From: Bostrychus sinensis
Lineage: Eukaryota > Chordata > Actinopteri > Gobiiformes > Eleotridae
Reading direction: 5' to 3'
Assembly (NCBI GenBank): GCA_020698575.1
Contig: CM036248.1
Coordinates: 17,215,229-17,279,228, forward strand
DNA: 64,000 bases
Part shown: in pieces, positions 47,992 to 60,000 of the stretch
How the letters are laid out: every line of letters starts with the position of its first letter
How positions within the stretch are numbered: position 1 is the stretch's first letter
The notes under the pieces: generated by a model
Told to the model about the DNA's origin: nothing
The model's database searches: none
Seen by the model: only the letters and a program-made list of their open reading frames with translations
Made by a program: the position numbers and the translations under genes

Positions 47992-48340
47992 CTCGTGGCG
48001 TGAAGAGGACACAAACGGACCGGGAGTCTGGTGGTGTCAGCCCAGAACAAAAATCGCCGATGCGGAAAATGTCACAGGTAACGATATTCGCCGAGATTTG
48101 ATAACGCGCGTCGCTCGGCCCGGATGGTGGTGTGCTGTGTGTGTGTGTGTGTGTGTGCGCGGGGGGGAGCTAAGCGCTGGATGCTGTCGTCGCGCCGGGG
48201 CTCCTCTAATCCTCGGCCCTGAGCTCTGGACTATGGCATCCCTCCCTGCCTCCCCATCCGCCCCACTCCCTGCTGTCTGCCCCCAAGAATCAGGCGGACC
48301 CCCGCCCCTCCTCCGCAAGGTCAGCGCGAGTATCACAAAC
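47992..48340 (-). promoter_or_regulatory. GC-rich island with probable untranslated first exon of frmpd1
   Basis: On the minus strand the sequence ends in ccacgag followed by a consensus donor gtgagt at 47986-47991. To the right lies a CpG-rich stretch (gataacgcgcgtcgctcggc) in an otherwise AT-rich window. The first coding exon of frmpd1 has only four 5' UTR bases before its acceptor, so an upstream non-coding exon must exist. This is the best candidate. A (GT)n run interrupts it at about 48135-48157. Confidence 0.5.
48135..48157 (+). repeat. (GT)n microsatellite
   Basis: About 11 GT units inside the GC-rich island, followed by a short G run. Confidence 0.9.
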
Positions 48341-48730
48341 GCACAATAAGTCTGTCATTAAAAAATGATAATAATAAAAAAAATATTGTCAATATATTAA
48401 AAGTATTATGCACTGTAAATAAAACACAACACTGTGAATAATAAAATAACAAAATAAAGCGACAAATTTTATTTAGTAACACTTAAAAACAAAATGTATA
48501 GCATATAATACAGTATGAGTACGAGAACATAAATTGACAACAAAATGCGCTACATCAATCTGGCGCATTTTTTATGTCGCGTTTCTGATGTTTGGCCATT
48601 CGCTCTTGCCGTAAGTGTAATTTCCGTTTGGTGGCACACATTTCCGGTTCAGATCCAATCCATGCTCATGAAGCAGTGACAATTGCCTTTTAACAAACAT
48701 ACGCAAAAACAAGACCAAAACACAGACACA

Positions 48731-49233
48731 ATGTTCAAATTAGAGGGACTTGGACCAAAAATGGATCCGGAGGAAATGAAAAAGAAAATGCGACAAGACG
48801 TCATCGCATCTTTACGAAACTTTCTTATTTACGTCGCCCTTCTCAGAGCCAGTGAGTATAGCGAGATGACATTGTAGAAGAATACATTTTTAAATCATTT
48901 TACCAACTCTTATATGAAACTGGTAGTTATTTTCTCTATTATTAAAACAGTAACAATAATGGCCTCAAAAATTGATTTGATAAAAACACCAAAATGCTAT
49001 GAAACTGCAATGTTATAGAAGCGTTTGACATAAATACTCTCCATTCATTTCATACGTAGCTTTTATTTTCGCTAGTCTGTGTTTGCGTTTTTTTATATGG
49101 AGTTAAGCATAATTACGTATGCCTGAACCTCATCACACACTCAGTGGTCTGCTGCCCTTTTGACACAGTTAACATTAATCTGCTGTTTGCACTTACAGCT
49201 CCTTATGTGCTAAAGAAGCTGGACAGTATATGA
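48731..49233 (+). CDS. tomm5: TOMM5, small subunit of the mitochondrial outer-membrane translocase
   Basis: Tail-anchored small TOM subunit that stabilises the import pore. Two coding exons, 48731..48851 and 49199..49233, total 156 nt (51 aa, the same length as human TOMM5). Exon 1 reads MFKLEGLGPKMDPEEMKKKM and continues into the membrane helix NFLIYVALLRA. The codon for the next Thr is split A|CT across the intron, and exon 2 gives PYVLKKLDSI then stop. The exon 1 donor is gtgagt and the exon 2 acceptor is cttacag. An ATTAAA at 49465-49470 may be the poly(A) signal. It neighbours frmpd1, as in human 9p13. Confidence 0.96.
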
Positions 49234-50478
49234 ATGGAGAACCTGGACATCTTCCCTTTCCCTCCATACAGAAAGTTATCTTCTTCACAAGAAGTTTGGA
49301 CCAGGACCACCTGATGGAGACAGATGACCATGATCACTTATCTTGTGGACGTCTGGCTCTTAAACAGCATCCTAAGGAATTACATATTGTGAAACAATGT
49401 TGTAAACTTATCGTTTTCTAAGTCTTTTGTTTAGTTTTCTTTTTGCATAATGTAAACGGTCAACCATTAAATTTACTTCATGCTGAATTAGTTTTGAAAT
49501 AATTATTTTTACTGTCAAATAGGAAGTGTACAGCGCTCTGCTGTTGGCCATCTTTGTTTTTACTACAGAACAGCACACTAACTTTTCTTACTAACTTTAC
49601 CCCAAATCATTAAAAAAAAAAATTCTTGGTGCAAACAGCTGAAACGCAGTTTTTGGTCTTATATCATTAACTATAAGATAATAACTACAAGACTGTGTCT
49701 ATCACAGTCTTGGTGAATTTCATATTCATATTACATCTTTAAACCTTTATATACGTTGCATGCGGTTATCATTCCATTCCTACTCTGTCATATTTGCAGA
49801 ATGTAAAGACTGAGCAAATCTAACTCTTACTGAACCCCTAACACTTTGTGCAGTGTTTTTGAGTTACAGCCAAAGATGTTCTTCTACTACTGCTTCAGTA
49901 AACAAAGTACTCAATGCATATCCAATGTTATTTAGAGAAATTAAAAGCGGTGACGGATTATTCATTATTAGGCATTTAGAAACTAAATGTACAGTGTGTA
50001 CATAAAATATAAAAACTTGTATATTTTCATCAAACCACCTGGTGGGGGCGTTGTTGGCTATCTCTGAACGTATCATGACAGCTGCTGTCAATGCACCCTC
50101 CACCACACAATGGAGAACTCTGCTAGATGCTAAAGGGACCGCGCTCTATATAAGTAGCATCCGAATTTCTTAAAACACGTCTTGTATGTCGAGAAGTGTC
50201 TTTAAGGCTATTTGAAGAAGAGGCAGAACAGAATGAAGACAAAGGCTTGAAACGGCTTCGCATCCGTCAGTGTTATAGACGAGGCCCGCCCATACTCCAG
50301 CTCTGCTGCGCGTCCCGCTGGAGGTATCTGTGAAATCTAGTCTGGTTCCTGCTTGTGAGAGTGAGACGTGCCTAACCATCAGTTTTCATAAGCAGATAGA
50401 GTATCGTCTATAGCAGCATGGATAGAAAAATATAATCGAGGTACTTATCTAGCCACTGCTTATTACTCAAGACCTAAG
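49234..50478. other. tomm5 3' UTR and zbtb5 5' region
   Basis: AT-rich until about 50090, then more GC-rich towards zbtb5. A TATA-like tatataag at 50147-50154 lies about 330 nt before the zbtb5 start. No further gene is recognised. Confidence 0.5.
50147..50154 (+). promoter_or_regulatory. TATA-like box upstream of zbtb5
   Basis: tatataag preceded by a GC-rich gaccgcgctc, about 330 nt upstream of the zbtb5 ATG. It fits a core promoter by sequence only; untranslated exons further upstream cannot be excluded. Confidence 0.4.
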
Positions 50479-52488
50479 ATGGATTTTCCTGGTCATTTTC
50501 AGCACATATTCCGCCAACTCAACTACCAGCGTCTCCATGCCCAGTTGTGTGATTGTGTAGTGCTGGTTGGAGGTCAGACTTTCCAGGCTCACCGCTCCAT
50601 CCTGGCCGCGTGCAGTTCTCACTTCAGGGCGCTTCTGAGTTCAAATGACAGCGGGGATGAAGGAGGGGGCCCTGCCACTAATAAAAGTGAGTGTGGGGGT
50701 CCTAGTGTGATGGAACTGGACCCTGAAGTGGTGACCCCCGAGGCTTTCTCCACTTTGTTAGATATGATATACACTTCAACCTTGGCTCTCGGGTCCTCAA
50801 ATGTAATGGATGTACTGTTAGCAGCCTCACATTTGCATCTTAATGCTGTAGTAAAAGCCTGTAAGTTACACCTGTCAAAGAAAAACTTCCCTGCTGCACC
50901 ACCTAAAGGCTGGAGATCAGTGCATACTTCAAGTAGTTCACAAGAAAAACTAGCAGCCATGTATCACCAAGGCACATCTGGGTTAGAGGAGGACTCAGAG
51001 GAGGATGCAGTAGTAGAGGTGAGTCAGTCTGGTGGGGCTGGAGACAGTGCAGCATCTGCATCCAGACACAAGAGAAAGTCAGAGGAAGAAATACTTTGTG
51101 GCAAGAAGAAAACTTGTACAGGGCCTGGAGAAATATATAAGGAGTGCTCTCCTACAGTGAGCAGGAGTCTGCTCAGTGCTGAGGACAATGGAGAAGACCT
51201 GCTGTCTCCTGATAGTCTAAGGTTGCCTGATAGACTTTGGGAAAGCCAAGGTGATGAGGAAGATGAGGTGGAGGAAAAATATGAAGCAACCAAAGGGGAG
51301 TCTGATGAGATCCAGCTGCCAAGCCAATCAGACAGCAGCTTGGAAGTTATGTGTAACTGGAATAATGTTAATGTAAAAGATAAAGACAATGTGGTAAAAG
51401 TTAAAGTTGGCGAAGAAGGAGAGGAGCAGGACGGCCCAAAGATCGCCATGGTTGAGGTCAAAAGAGAAAATGTAAACTCACCAGAATTAAAACCCATCAC
51501 TGATGACACATTACAGTGTCTGGCACAAGACTCTACAAACCAACCAATTGTTGTAAAAATGACTACAATGACAAGTACATCAGCAGAAGTTGATGTGAGT
51601 ATTTTACAATCTCAGCTTTGCACAGACCTGAACAGTGATGCAGAAAAAGAGAGCGGAGATACAGAGGATGATCCTGTTGGCCTCGACAGTCTATCTGACC
51701 TGGCATTTTCTTGTTTTCTTAATCCAACCACTGAAAGTGTTATGGGGGCTCTAGATGAGGACGACACACTAGCTAGTCTGACAGCTGCTGCTACTGCAGC
51801 TGCAGCCGCCAGTGATGCTCCAGTATCTTTGGAAAACTCACCTGAATTGTGTAAAATTGAGGACCAAGCAAACACCTCTTCAACACAGTCGTCAAACTCC
51901 TCCTCTCTTGTTTTTCCAGTAACTTCTGTTCCTCTGCAACAGCTTCTCCCAACTCCATCAACTGGATTTACAGACACACTCATCCTGCAGCCGGCACCAA
52001 ACCCTCTGACAGGCTACCTGAGCAGCATCGGGCCTGGACTAACTCTGGAGGCCTCAGTGGTTCAACCCTCTAGTGCTGGTAAAAGCAGGGGAGGTGGCAG
52101 CTCAGGGGCAACTACCTTTCGCCGCATTGCTCCAAAAGTGCCTCCTGGATCCGAAGCCAGTGCAGATCCTACAGGAGATGCAGCCGAGCGTCCATCTCTA
52201 ACCAGAGCATCAGAGGATGTTTTGTCCAAGTGCAAGAAAGCAGCTGCTGAAGACCATGTGCTTTTGGTTGAGGGGGAGAAAAAGTACGCTTGCAAAATAT
52301 GTTGTAAGACTTTTATGAACCTGACAGACTGTAAAAAACACATTCGTGTTCACACAGGGGAAAAGCCCTATCCCTGTCCAAAGTGTGGCAAACGCTTTAG
52401 CCAGTCTTCACATCTTTATAAGCACTCTAAGAATTCATGCCAAAACTGGAAAGATGAACAGGCCTTCTCTGACACGCTACCCACCTAA
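50479..52488 (+). CDS. zbtb5: Zinc finger and BTB domain-containing protein 5
   Basis: Nuclear transcriptional repressor of the POK family. One coding exon of 669 aa. The N-terminal BTB/POZ domain spans about residues 10-130 (MDFPGHFQHIFRQLNYQRLH, QTFQAHRSILAACSSHFRAL, NVMDVLLAASHLHLNAVVKA). A long acidic, Ser-rich linker follows, with a polyalanine patch (about residues 434-444). Two zinc fingers lie at the C-terminus: CKICCKTFMNLTDCKKHIRVH (C2H2) and CPKCGKRFSQSSHLYKHSKN followed by Ser-Cys (C2HC). The linker TGEKPYPC between them is canonical. The segment RASEDVLSKCKKA before the fingers is a ZBTB5 hallmark. Poly(A) signal AATAAA at 52679-52684. Neighbours tomm5 and grhpr fit human 9p13. 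Confidence 0.96.
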   Translation: MDFPGHFQHIFRQLNYQRLHAQLCDCVVLVGGQTFQAHRSILAACSSHFRALLSSNDSGDEGGGPATNKSECGGPSVMELDPEVVTPEAFSTLLDMIYTSTLALGSSNVMDVLLAASHLHLNAVVKACKLHLSKKNFPAAPPKGWRSVHTSSSSQEKLAAMYHQGTSGLEEDSEEDAVVEVSQSGGAGDSAASASRHKRKSEEEILCGKKKTCTGPGEIYKECSPTVSRSLLSAEDNGEDLLSPDSLRLPDRLWESQGDEEDEVEEKYEATKGESDEIQLPSQSDSSLEVMCNWNNVNVKDKDNVVKVKVGEEGEEQDGPKIAMVEVKRENVNSPELKPITDDTLQCLAQDSTNQPIVVKMTTMTSTSAEVDVSILQSQLCTDLNSDAEKESGDTEDDPVGLDSLSDLAFSCFLNPTTESVMGALDEDDTLASLTAAATAAAAASDAPVSLENSPELCKIEDQANTSSTQSSNSSSLVFPVTSVPLQQLLPTPSTGFTDTLILQPAPNPLTGYLSSIGPGLTLEASVVQPSSAGKSRGGGSSGATTFRRIAPKVPPGSEASADPTGDAAERPSLTRASEDVLSKCKKAAAEDHVLLVEGEKKYACKICCKTFMNLTDCKKHIRVHTGEKPYPCPKCGKRFSQSSHLYKHSKNSCQNWKDEQAFSDTLPT

Positions 52489-52678
52489 AAGAAAGCAGTA
52501 GTGTTTTCAAATGAAATTATTTATTTATTTAATTTTAAAATAATTTATTTTGTAATACTTGTATGTTTTTTTATTCTAATCACAGTTTTAGCACTCAAGA
52601 TTTTTTATACAAATACATGGTTGTAATGCTAAAAAAAAAAAGAAAAAAGAAAAAGTACTGCTATGAATTTGAGGATGA

Positions 52679-52684
52679 AATAAA
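52679..52684 (+). terminator. Polyadenylation signal for zbtb5
   Basis: AATAAA about 190 nt after the zbtb5 stop. The 52489-53074 interval is AT-rich and separates zbtb5 from the converging grhpr. Confidence 0.6.
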
Positions 52685-53074
52685 TTCATTCTTTTACTGT
52701 ATTTGAAAATACTGTAGTGGGTTTTACGCAAGTACATTTTTATGTACAAATGCTGTTTAATAATTTGGAGTGTAAAGTGATTTTAACAATATTAAGTGCA
52801 GGCAATGTTTAGCCAACTTTAGTGTTAAGGATAATTTCTTCACTAAATTAATGCTAAATAAATAAGTCAGTGAATGTATGTTATCATACTAAGTGCAATG
52901 GTATGAACTATGTAACATTTACTACACCTTCACCTTTCACATTTACATGAATTCATATCCTTTACTAAGTTACTAATTATGTTAGAATAAATTGTAAATT
53001 ATGTTGGCACTATTCGATTTGAGCATAGCAAAGGTTTGGAGTGAGAGAGATGATCACTTTCTTCATAGTCTGAT

Positions 53075-55843
53075 CTAAAAGGTGAGTTCACTTGGCATGT
53101 CGGTGCCCTGTAAACCAGCCAAAAGGTTGCGTGCTGCCAGGGATGACATGATGCCTCTTGTAGAATAGGTAGCACTGCCAATGTGTGGCAACACCACTGT
53201 AAATGACAGAAAAAGACAAAACAATAAAGACCTTAATGAGGAAAAACAAGATATACTGAAGCTTTCCAAACCAAATTCACAAAAAGAGCTAACTCATACG
53301 TACCGCAGTTCTTGAGAGTCAGAAGAGGGTGGTCTGTTGGAAGTGGCTCTGGAGTTGTAACATCTAGTCCAGCTGCAGCTATTTGTCCATTCTTCAAAGC
53401 TTGGTATAAGTCCTCTTGGTTCACAACAGCTCCCCTAAAACACAAATTTATATTTTATGTAAGTACTATTCAGCTGTGATTGTCCATATACAGCACTGAT
53501 TGGTGTAATTTATCAATTTCATCCAAAATAAAAGTTCAGTGAATATACCTGCTTGTATTGACAAAGACAGCAGTATTTTTCATCTTACTGAAGAAGGCCT
53601 TATCACACAGGCCCTGAGTTTCAGGTGTCAGGGAGCAGGATACCACTATGAAGTCACTCTCAGAGACAAGTGTGTCAATGGGCACTGAGAAAAAAAAACT
53701 TGTAAGCCTAATAAAATTGTCTTAATACTGTGTGATTTCTTATTCTTACCAAACTTTCCATTGACCTCCGTAGCATGGGGCTTTGCAGTTCTCCCAGTAT
53801 ACAAAAGCCTTTTTACTCCAAAGGGTAATAGTCTCTGTGCTATGGCCATTCCTAAGGGAAACAATAATAATGCATATATTAACATCATGAAAAAATGAAA
53901 TTACATTTCAGACGAATGGATAAATGCAGTTTTAACATACATGATGTGATTTTTTTTTTACATAAACTTGTAAAAAAAAACTTTTTGTAAGGTGACCTAT
54001 GAAAAAACAGTGATAAAGACTTCAACATCAAGGATTTATAGATGAAAATGTGTGATGCTGAAATTTGGCAGGCTTGCATACATTATGGGCTGTATTAGAT
54101 TAAGGTATGCAAGGTATGGTTGGTTTATTTGGCTTGTAAATATTGAACCATCAAGGCCAAAAAAATCCTACAAAAAACTGTCTGATTACACAGATGAAAA
54201 GCACAAAAAGGAAAACCTAACTGAAGTAGGGATTGTATGTTTAATGACCAAATCAATGCATAGATTTCACTATGATGTACCTGAGTGAAGGGTAAAGGTC
54301 AGCAGAAAGAGTTTTCAGGTAATGCATTTATATGCAGTCTTTAAGCCTTCCTATGGTTTTGATATAAAGCACTGTATGTTGATAACAATTGTCCACAGTG
54401 CCACACGATGTCTCCTTTGCTAACCTTACAGAATAAGCAACAGAAGACTAGAAAATACATAATGCACAGTTTCAGTTCCAAAATAACAACAAGCCATACC
54501 AATACGTCCAAGTCCAATGATTCCTACTGTACTGCCAGACAGACCATAACCACACAGCCAGAGAGGCTTCCATGAGCTCCAGCCTCCACTGACAGGAACA
54601 ACATGATTTAAATCAGGTTAATTTGCATCAACCACCACCCAACCATAAAACCAGGAACTGATTAGTGTAAATAAGTAACATTTTGTCACTGACTTTTTGA
54701 CCTCCTCTACTCCTTCTGGTAATCTACGAGCAGTGGCCAGCAGCAGAGCCATGGTCAGTTCAGCTGTAGCGTCTGTCAGCACATCAGGAGTGTATCCAAC
54801 ACGTATACCACTGTTTAGGAAATATAAGACACACAAAACATGTTCAGCATCATTATTTATCTGTAATAGTTATAATCGTTTTTTTATTACCGTTTTTTTA
54901 TTTCATCAAGAGCCAAGTGATCAAAGCCTACTGAAAGAGTGCTGATCACCTTCAGGTTTGGTCCTTAATCAGAGAAAAAACATATCATTAGTTCATGTTC
55001 AAGTTTATGTAAAAACTACTTTTCTACTGACAGTTTAGTGTTAAGATTTGCTAGTTATATTTTATTTAGAAAAGTATTTTCCAATTTTTTTTCCATGGGA
55101 CCCATATTTGAAAAGACCATAAGAATCTTGAACCAAGTAATAATTATTACATTTGTTGTTGTTTTTGTAAATCACAGTTTTCTTGCATTTTTTAGTAAAT
55201 ACCATATACCATCTTATCTCTTTTTATTTTAAATGGACAATTTATATTTAGTGCTGTGTTTGTTTGGTTTCTAAAATGAAAATTAACACAACCTTTCATA
55301 TGCAAATTAAACATGTTTAAATCATAAATCACAACCTACATCGACAGTTAGAGTGATTGTCGGATTTGCTTGATTGGCTAAGATTTGATTTAGATTATAT
55401 TTTCTATGACTAGAAAATTTAAACTAAAATGTAAGCCTTAGTACCTGCTGCATTCAGTACTTCAACATCAATTCTATCTGACAGCAGACAGAGAATCCCC
55501 TCAGCTCCTTGCACCCCTTTGAGCAGCTCTCTCCTGGGCACCGGCTCATCAGAGTCCCACACAGATATCTCACATCTGTTACCATGGAGACACAAAAGGA
55601 CCAAATATCACCCTCTGACAAATATTGGCTGTAATATGGCATAGCAAGTGGCTAATTTCAACTTTCTTGTTTTTACTCTTTCTTTGTCACTATTAGTTAA
55701 ATTAGTTAAAAAAAGATAATAACAGACAAAAGATTTACATAATATAAAACTGCTTACACTCCAGCCGCGGAAAGGATTTGCATTCCCTCCTGCGGAATGC
55801 GCCGTGTCACGAAAACTTTCATTAGTTTTCCAACAGTTTGCAT
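53075..55843 (-). CDS. grhpr: Glyoxylate reductase / hydroxypyruvate reductase
   Basis: Cytosolic and peroxisomal NAD(P)H enzyme that reduces glyoxylate to glycolate and hydroxypyruvate to D-glycerate; its loss causes primary hyperoxaluria type 2 in humans. Exons left to right: 53075..53196, 53304..53434, 53549..53684, 53750..53851, 54500..54588, 54694..54810, 54891..54963, 55445..55575, 55758..55843. They sum to 987 nt (328 aa, the human length) with consistent phases. D-2-hydroxyacid dehydrogenase landmarks: KVFVTRRIPQEGMQILSAAG near the N-terminus, GIIGLGRIGMAIAQRLLPFG (nucleotide-binding loop), catalytic Arg in FVNTSRG, Glu in LDVTTPEPLPTDHPL and His in LPHIGSATYSTRG. The start at 55841-55843 gives MQTVGKLMKVF; an inner ATG at 55822 would also be in frame. 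Head to head with ssh3. Confidence 0.97.
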
Positions 55844-56433
55844 ATCGCTCCAGAAACTCAAATATGACTTTGCAGAGAGAGTTTTTACTTTACTTTACAC
55901 TTCTGCAGCAGAGAGAAGAAGGACGAAACTCATGCTGCTCAGATATCAGGAAGTAGATGCTTCACAGTAATGCGCATGCGTGGTGTATTATTCTATCCAT
56001 GTGCAAATGCGAGGAGCAGGGTGGGTATTTATATTTGAGTGACTGTGTGTATTAATTCTGCATTTAGTGCCAGAAATAAACCTATATTTACATACTAATT
56101 AATTTATATAAGTATTCGTCCACGCTAAAACGGTTATCATCATTCACTTAACTAAGGCATAACCACAAAATGAAGAGAAAAAAAATATTAACGATGAGCA
56201 ATGGTTGGTCACAGTTTCAGAAAACAAGCGGACTTTTACTGCAGGCTCAGGGCTGTCCTGTCCGCACATGACGTCAGTGTCGTCTACATTTCCCTTGTTG
56301 CTGCTGAAACAGCTCAGCCCCGCTCAGCCCAGAGACTCCGCTCTGAGCTCGAAATGGTCAAGCCCTGAGCCTGGAAAACAACCATACACGAAATATGAGC
56401 TCCTCCCGTCGTACGGATTAGAAACACGGAAAG
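55844..56433. promoter_or_regulatory. Bidirectional promoter region grhpr / ssh3
   Basis: Separates outward-facing grhpr and ssh3. It contains TGCGCATGCG at 55971-55980 (NRF1-like) and a perfect CRE, TGACGTCA, at 56269-56276. A likely ssh3 untranslated first exon ends at 56433 with donor gtagga. The untranslated part of exon 2 starts at 56981 after acceptor tttcag. Confidence 0.6.
56269..56276. promoter_or_regulatory. Full CRE palindrome
   Basis: TGACGTCA in the grhpr-ssh3 shared promoter, the same palindrome as at the ints10-slc25a51 promoter. Confidence 0.6.
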
Positions 56434-57078
56434 GTAGGACTTGTGCCTTGTTGGAGTATTTTATTATCCTCGTGTTTCTCCAGCGGCTATTAGCTGACTG
56501 TGTGCAGGCTACTTGACATGCTGTCAGTGTCAGTGTTTGTCCTGCTGCTGCTGCTGCGCTTTCAACTCGTAACAAGATCATACTTGCTCCATATCAATAC
56601 CTACCTGTGGGATAAAATGTACAATAGCAGCTATTAGGGATACAATAGTACAGTGCTTAATTACACTGAAATCGTACATTTGCTTCTGTTATTTTGACTT
56701 TGGCCATCTTTGAGTGTGTCGAGAAACCACAAAGCCTTATTAGGACAGCTATTAAGGCGACGAGCCCGTTCCAATAAGACACTCCCTTTTCGTTTTACAT
56801 TATGTAAGATTATGTTAATAGCTAGTCTGTCATTTCTTCACCCTATTTTGGTGCTCATTATAATATCATGTATTAAGTATTATGTACACAGTGTTAACTT
56901 TGCCACCAGAGCTTTTGTTGTATGAGTGAGTGAATTTAATTTGCATCAAGAACTTAAAATGTGATTTTGTGTCATTTCAGAAGGAACGACCCACTTAGAG
57001 CACACTTTTAGGAGCTGAGGGCTTGTCTGGGCCTGCCTATAGCTGCAGGTTCAGTGCACATAGACTTGTGACTGTGCA

Positions 57079-60000
57079 ATGGCTCTGTTGACTCTGCATC
57101 GGATCCCATCAGTGAGTTCATACCTTGTCTTCTGTCTTTCCACTTCAGTCTCTGCAGTTTTTATAATGTTAGTGTTATGTGTAGTTTTTCCACCAGTTCA
57201 TGTAAATCGGTTGTACTGTTGTAAGATTTTATTGATATCGACCCCAGATAGAAAGCGGTTTTGTTTTGCCCAGGTTGTGAACAAAGAACCTAAGGAATTT
57301 GTGGTTATCTCCTCCTCCATTCATCTCAGTCATGTCAGGGAATAATTATATCACATTGTGTGTGTCCTAAAGCTGTTGTTGTTTAACACATTAGTGACCA
57401 CTGAACCATGTGGCTTTTTCTCAGACATTGTCTCTGATCCTTTATGTAATTCATTTGGATGATATTTGACCATGTTCAGTTTTACCATTGTAATCCACAA
57501 AAAAACTTCTCCAGTTTCATTGTTTTGCTTTGCCACATATTTCATTTCCACAGAACCTAATCACGCTACTATCTTTAATATGTTTTTTTTTTTTTTTTTT
57601 TTGCTTTTTTCAATTCATTGCTTTGCCTCTCCTGGCCCCTGTCCACTTCTCCTCTTTATTTTGTTCCTTCAGTCTGTCTGGACTTGTCAGTTGCGTAACA
57701 GGTAATGTTACTGTCTCGAGTGTCTTTTTCTTTAAGCCCTTGTTACTACAGCTACTTAACTGCCTGTCTTTCTTATGCCCATGCTTTGTAGCCTCTCCTT
57801 TTCCACTGCACTGCTTTGTTTCTTTAACTTCACAGTTAATCCCCTTTTTATTGTCCCATTCTTCCTGCTGCATTCTTATCTACCCTTTGCCTGTCTCCTC
57901 ACTAAGTCCTAAAGTCTTATCTAAGTTCACACTTCTCATAGACATGTATAATGTATAGCATTTACAATAAAGGCACTAATATGTTGTTAGATATAGTAGT
58001 ACTAGACTCTGTGTTCCCAATGTGTTGTAAAAGTATCGAAAATTCAGCTGTAACAAATCAGAAAATCCATTAGCTAGTGTAGTGACTATCTAGTGACTTC
58101 TTGTACATGAAAGACACAAACATTCAAAAGGGATTTCATACTTTTAAAGTAATACTTTTCTTGTGAATTTGCCCTCAAGGATGATACCTTTCAAAGAAGA
58201 GGGAGGCTTCAAAAAAGGTACACCTTTGTGTATTTTTATGAATCAGTAGTTTGAGAACTTGTTATAAGAGCTCGACTGTTTGTAGGGAGAGTTTTGCTCT
58301 CGTGAAGGGTGCTGTTCTTCTGCTGGAAGATGAGGAAGGAGATGAGGAGACGTCTGCTTCATTCAGTTCTCCTTCCAAACAAAATGACAGAGCGTCCAAC
58401 ACACGACGCAGACAACTCCATGCTATGGTTGAGCTGCTCAGACCAGAAGACACCATTCAGCTGGTGAGGATTTAAAATATAGTTGCATTACAATGGCTAA
58501 TAGAGACATTTAAGACATTTCAGTTGGTGTATGTATTGCCTCATAGACCGTTGGGGTGGAGCAAAACACATTACCCAACTCCTCATAGTAGGCTTGGACT
58601 TAGGGATTGGAAATATGAATTATTATGTACTTTTATTAAGTTGTTACTGTACATTCTTGCTTTGAGCTAATTATTGACTGTAATTATCGATCCAGTGTGT
58701 GTTTTAGTCACTTAATAAATTTTTGTTACACTTTTGCTTTTCACTGTAAGTTTTTATTCAACTTAACATCCCTCCTCTGTATTCAGGCTGTGCAGCTGGA
58801 GTCTGTTAACCCTGTTAGAGTCAGATACCTGATTATTGTTTCCACACTCGGAAACAAACAAGAAAGCATCCTTCTTGGCATGGATTTCCCCAACGCAGAC
58901 AGGTGAAACTAAGATGCCAGTATATGGTGTCACTCTAAATACCTCACTTTCACAATTTCAGATTTGGCCTTGATAAGATGAGGAATTCATATTGCTTTCT
59001 GGCTTTTGCAGTGATCAGTGCACCATTGGCCTGGTTCTGCCCATATGGAGTGACACACAGGTGTACTTGGATGGAGATGGGTACGAATATTGAATATTTG
59101 AAATTGTATGAAATTTGTAGCACAGACGGTGCAGCCTAATGTCTTGGATTGTGGCCAGTGATAATATGAATGTGTAATGTGCTTTTTATAGCGTTGAATC
59201 ATTTCTCATAAATTACAGCTGTTCTGCCACTCTGTGAACACTTATATAAGCACATCAATACTGTACCTTCGCAGTGACTGTCAGTAAGAGCTTTGACAGA
59301 AAAACTAAGATTAATGAAATTTTTGGTTATTGATCCAGTGCATGCAATGTGGTATGATTGTTGCTTGCTCTTCCAATCTGCAAATACAGAATGTTGTGGT
59401 TGAAGACAATAAGTAGCTATTGAGAGTCTAAGCAGTAGTCAGTTCACTGCTCTGGGCTGATGGCGTAGCTGCTGTCATATGTGTCACATGGGACATTTTC
59501 ATCACGTGCTGCTCTTGTCACTTCAGCACATTTGCCTAAGGTCACACCTACAACTGTGTCAGTTATCTTGTTATTTCCATATTTATTGCTCTTTGATTTG
59601 TTAAAATTGTCGACTCCGTCATAACAGTGTTTTTATTATGGGTGATAATAACTGTATACCTTTTAAATTTTAAGTTTAGTGTGTCTGTTCTTTTTTATTT
59701 CTGTTTAATTTGATGTCATTATCTTTTCCCAGTGGCTTTAGTGTAACCTCAGCTGAAGAGACCAGAATCTTTAAACCAGTGTCAATGCAAACTATGTGGT
59801 GAGCCTCATTGTTGATATACATTCAAACTCCCTGCATTCAAAACAAACCATGCATTTTTATCAGCTTGACTTACATTATTTCATCTCTCTCCCTCTGACT
59901 GCTGTAAGGTCAGTGCTGCAGGCGTTGCACGGATGCTGTGAGCGGGCAGTAAAGTCAGCGCTGATTCCAGGCAGTGGTCTGGAGTGGGCCGAACACTACC

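Noticed and set aside
47930..48349. 139-aa plus-strand frame in the GC-rich island
   Set aside because: It runs through a (GT)n repeat and CpG-rich promoter-like DNA; no conserved domain. Better explained as promoter and untranslated exon of frmpd1.
51024..51509. 161-aa minus-strand frame in zbtb5
   Set aside because: Ser-rich antisense of the acidic zbtb5 linker.
57530..57958. 142-aa plus-strand frame in the first ssh3 coding intron
   Set aside because: Phe/Leu/Ser-rich translation of a T/C-rich tract inside an intron.
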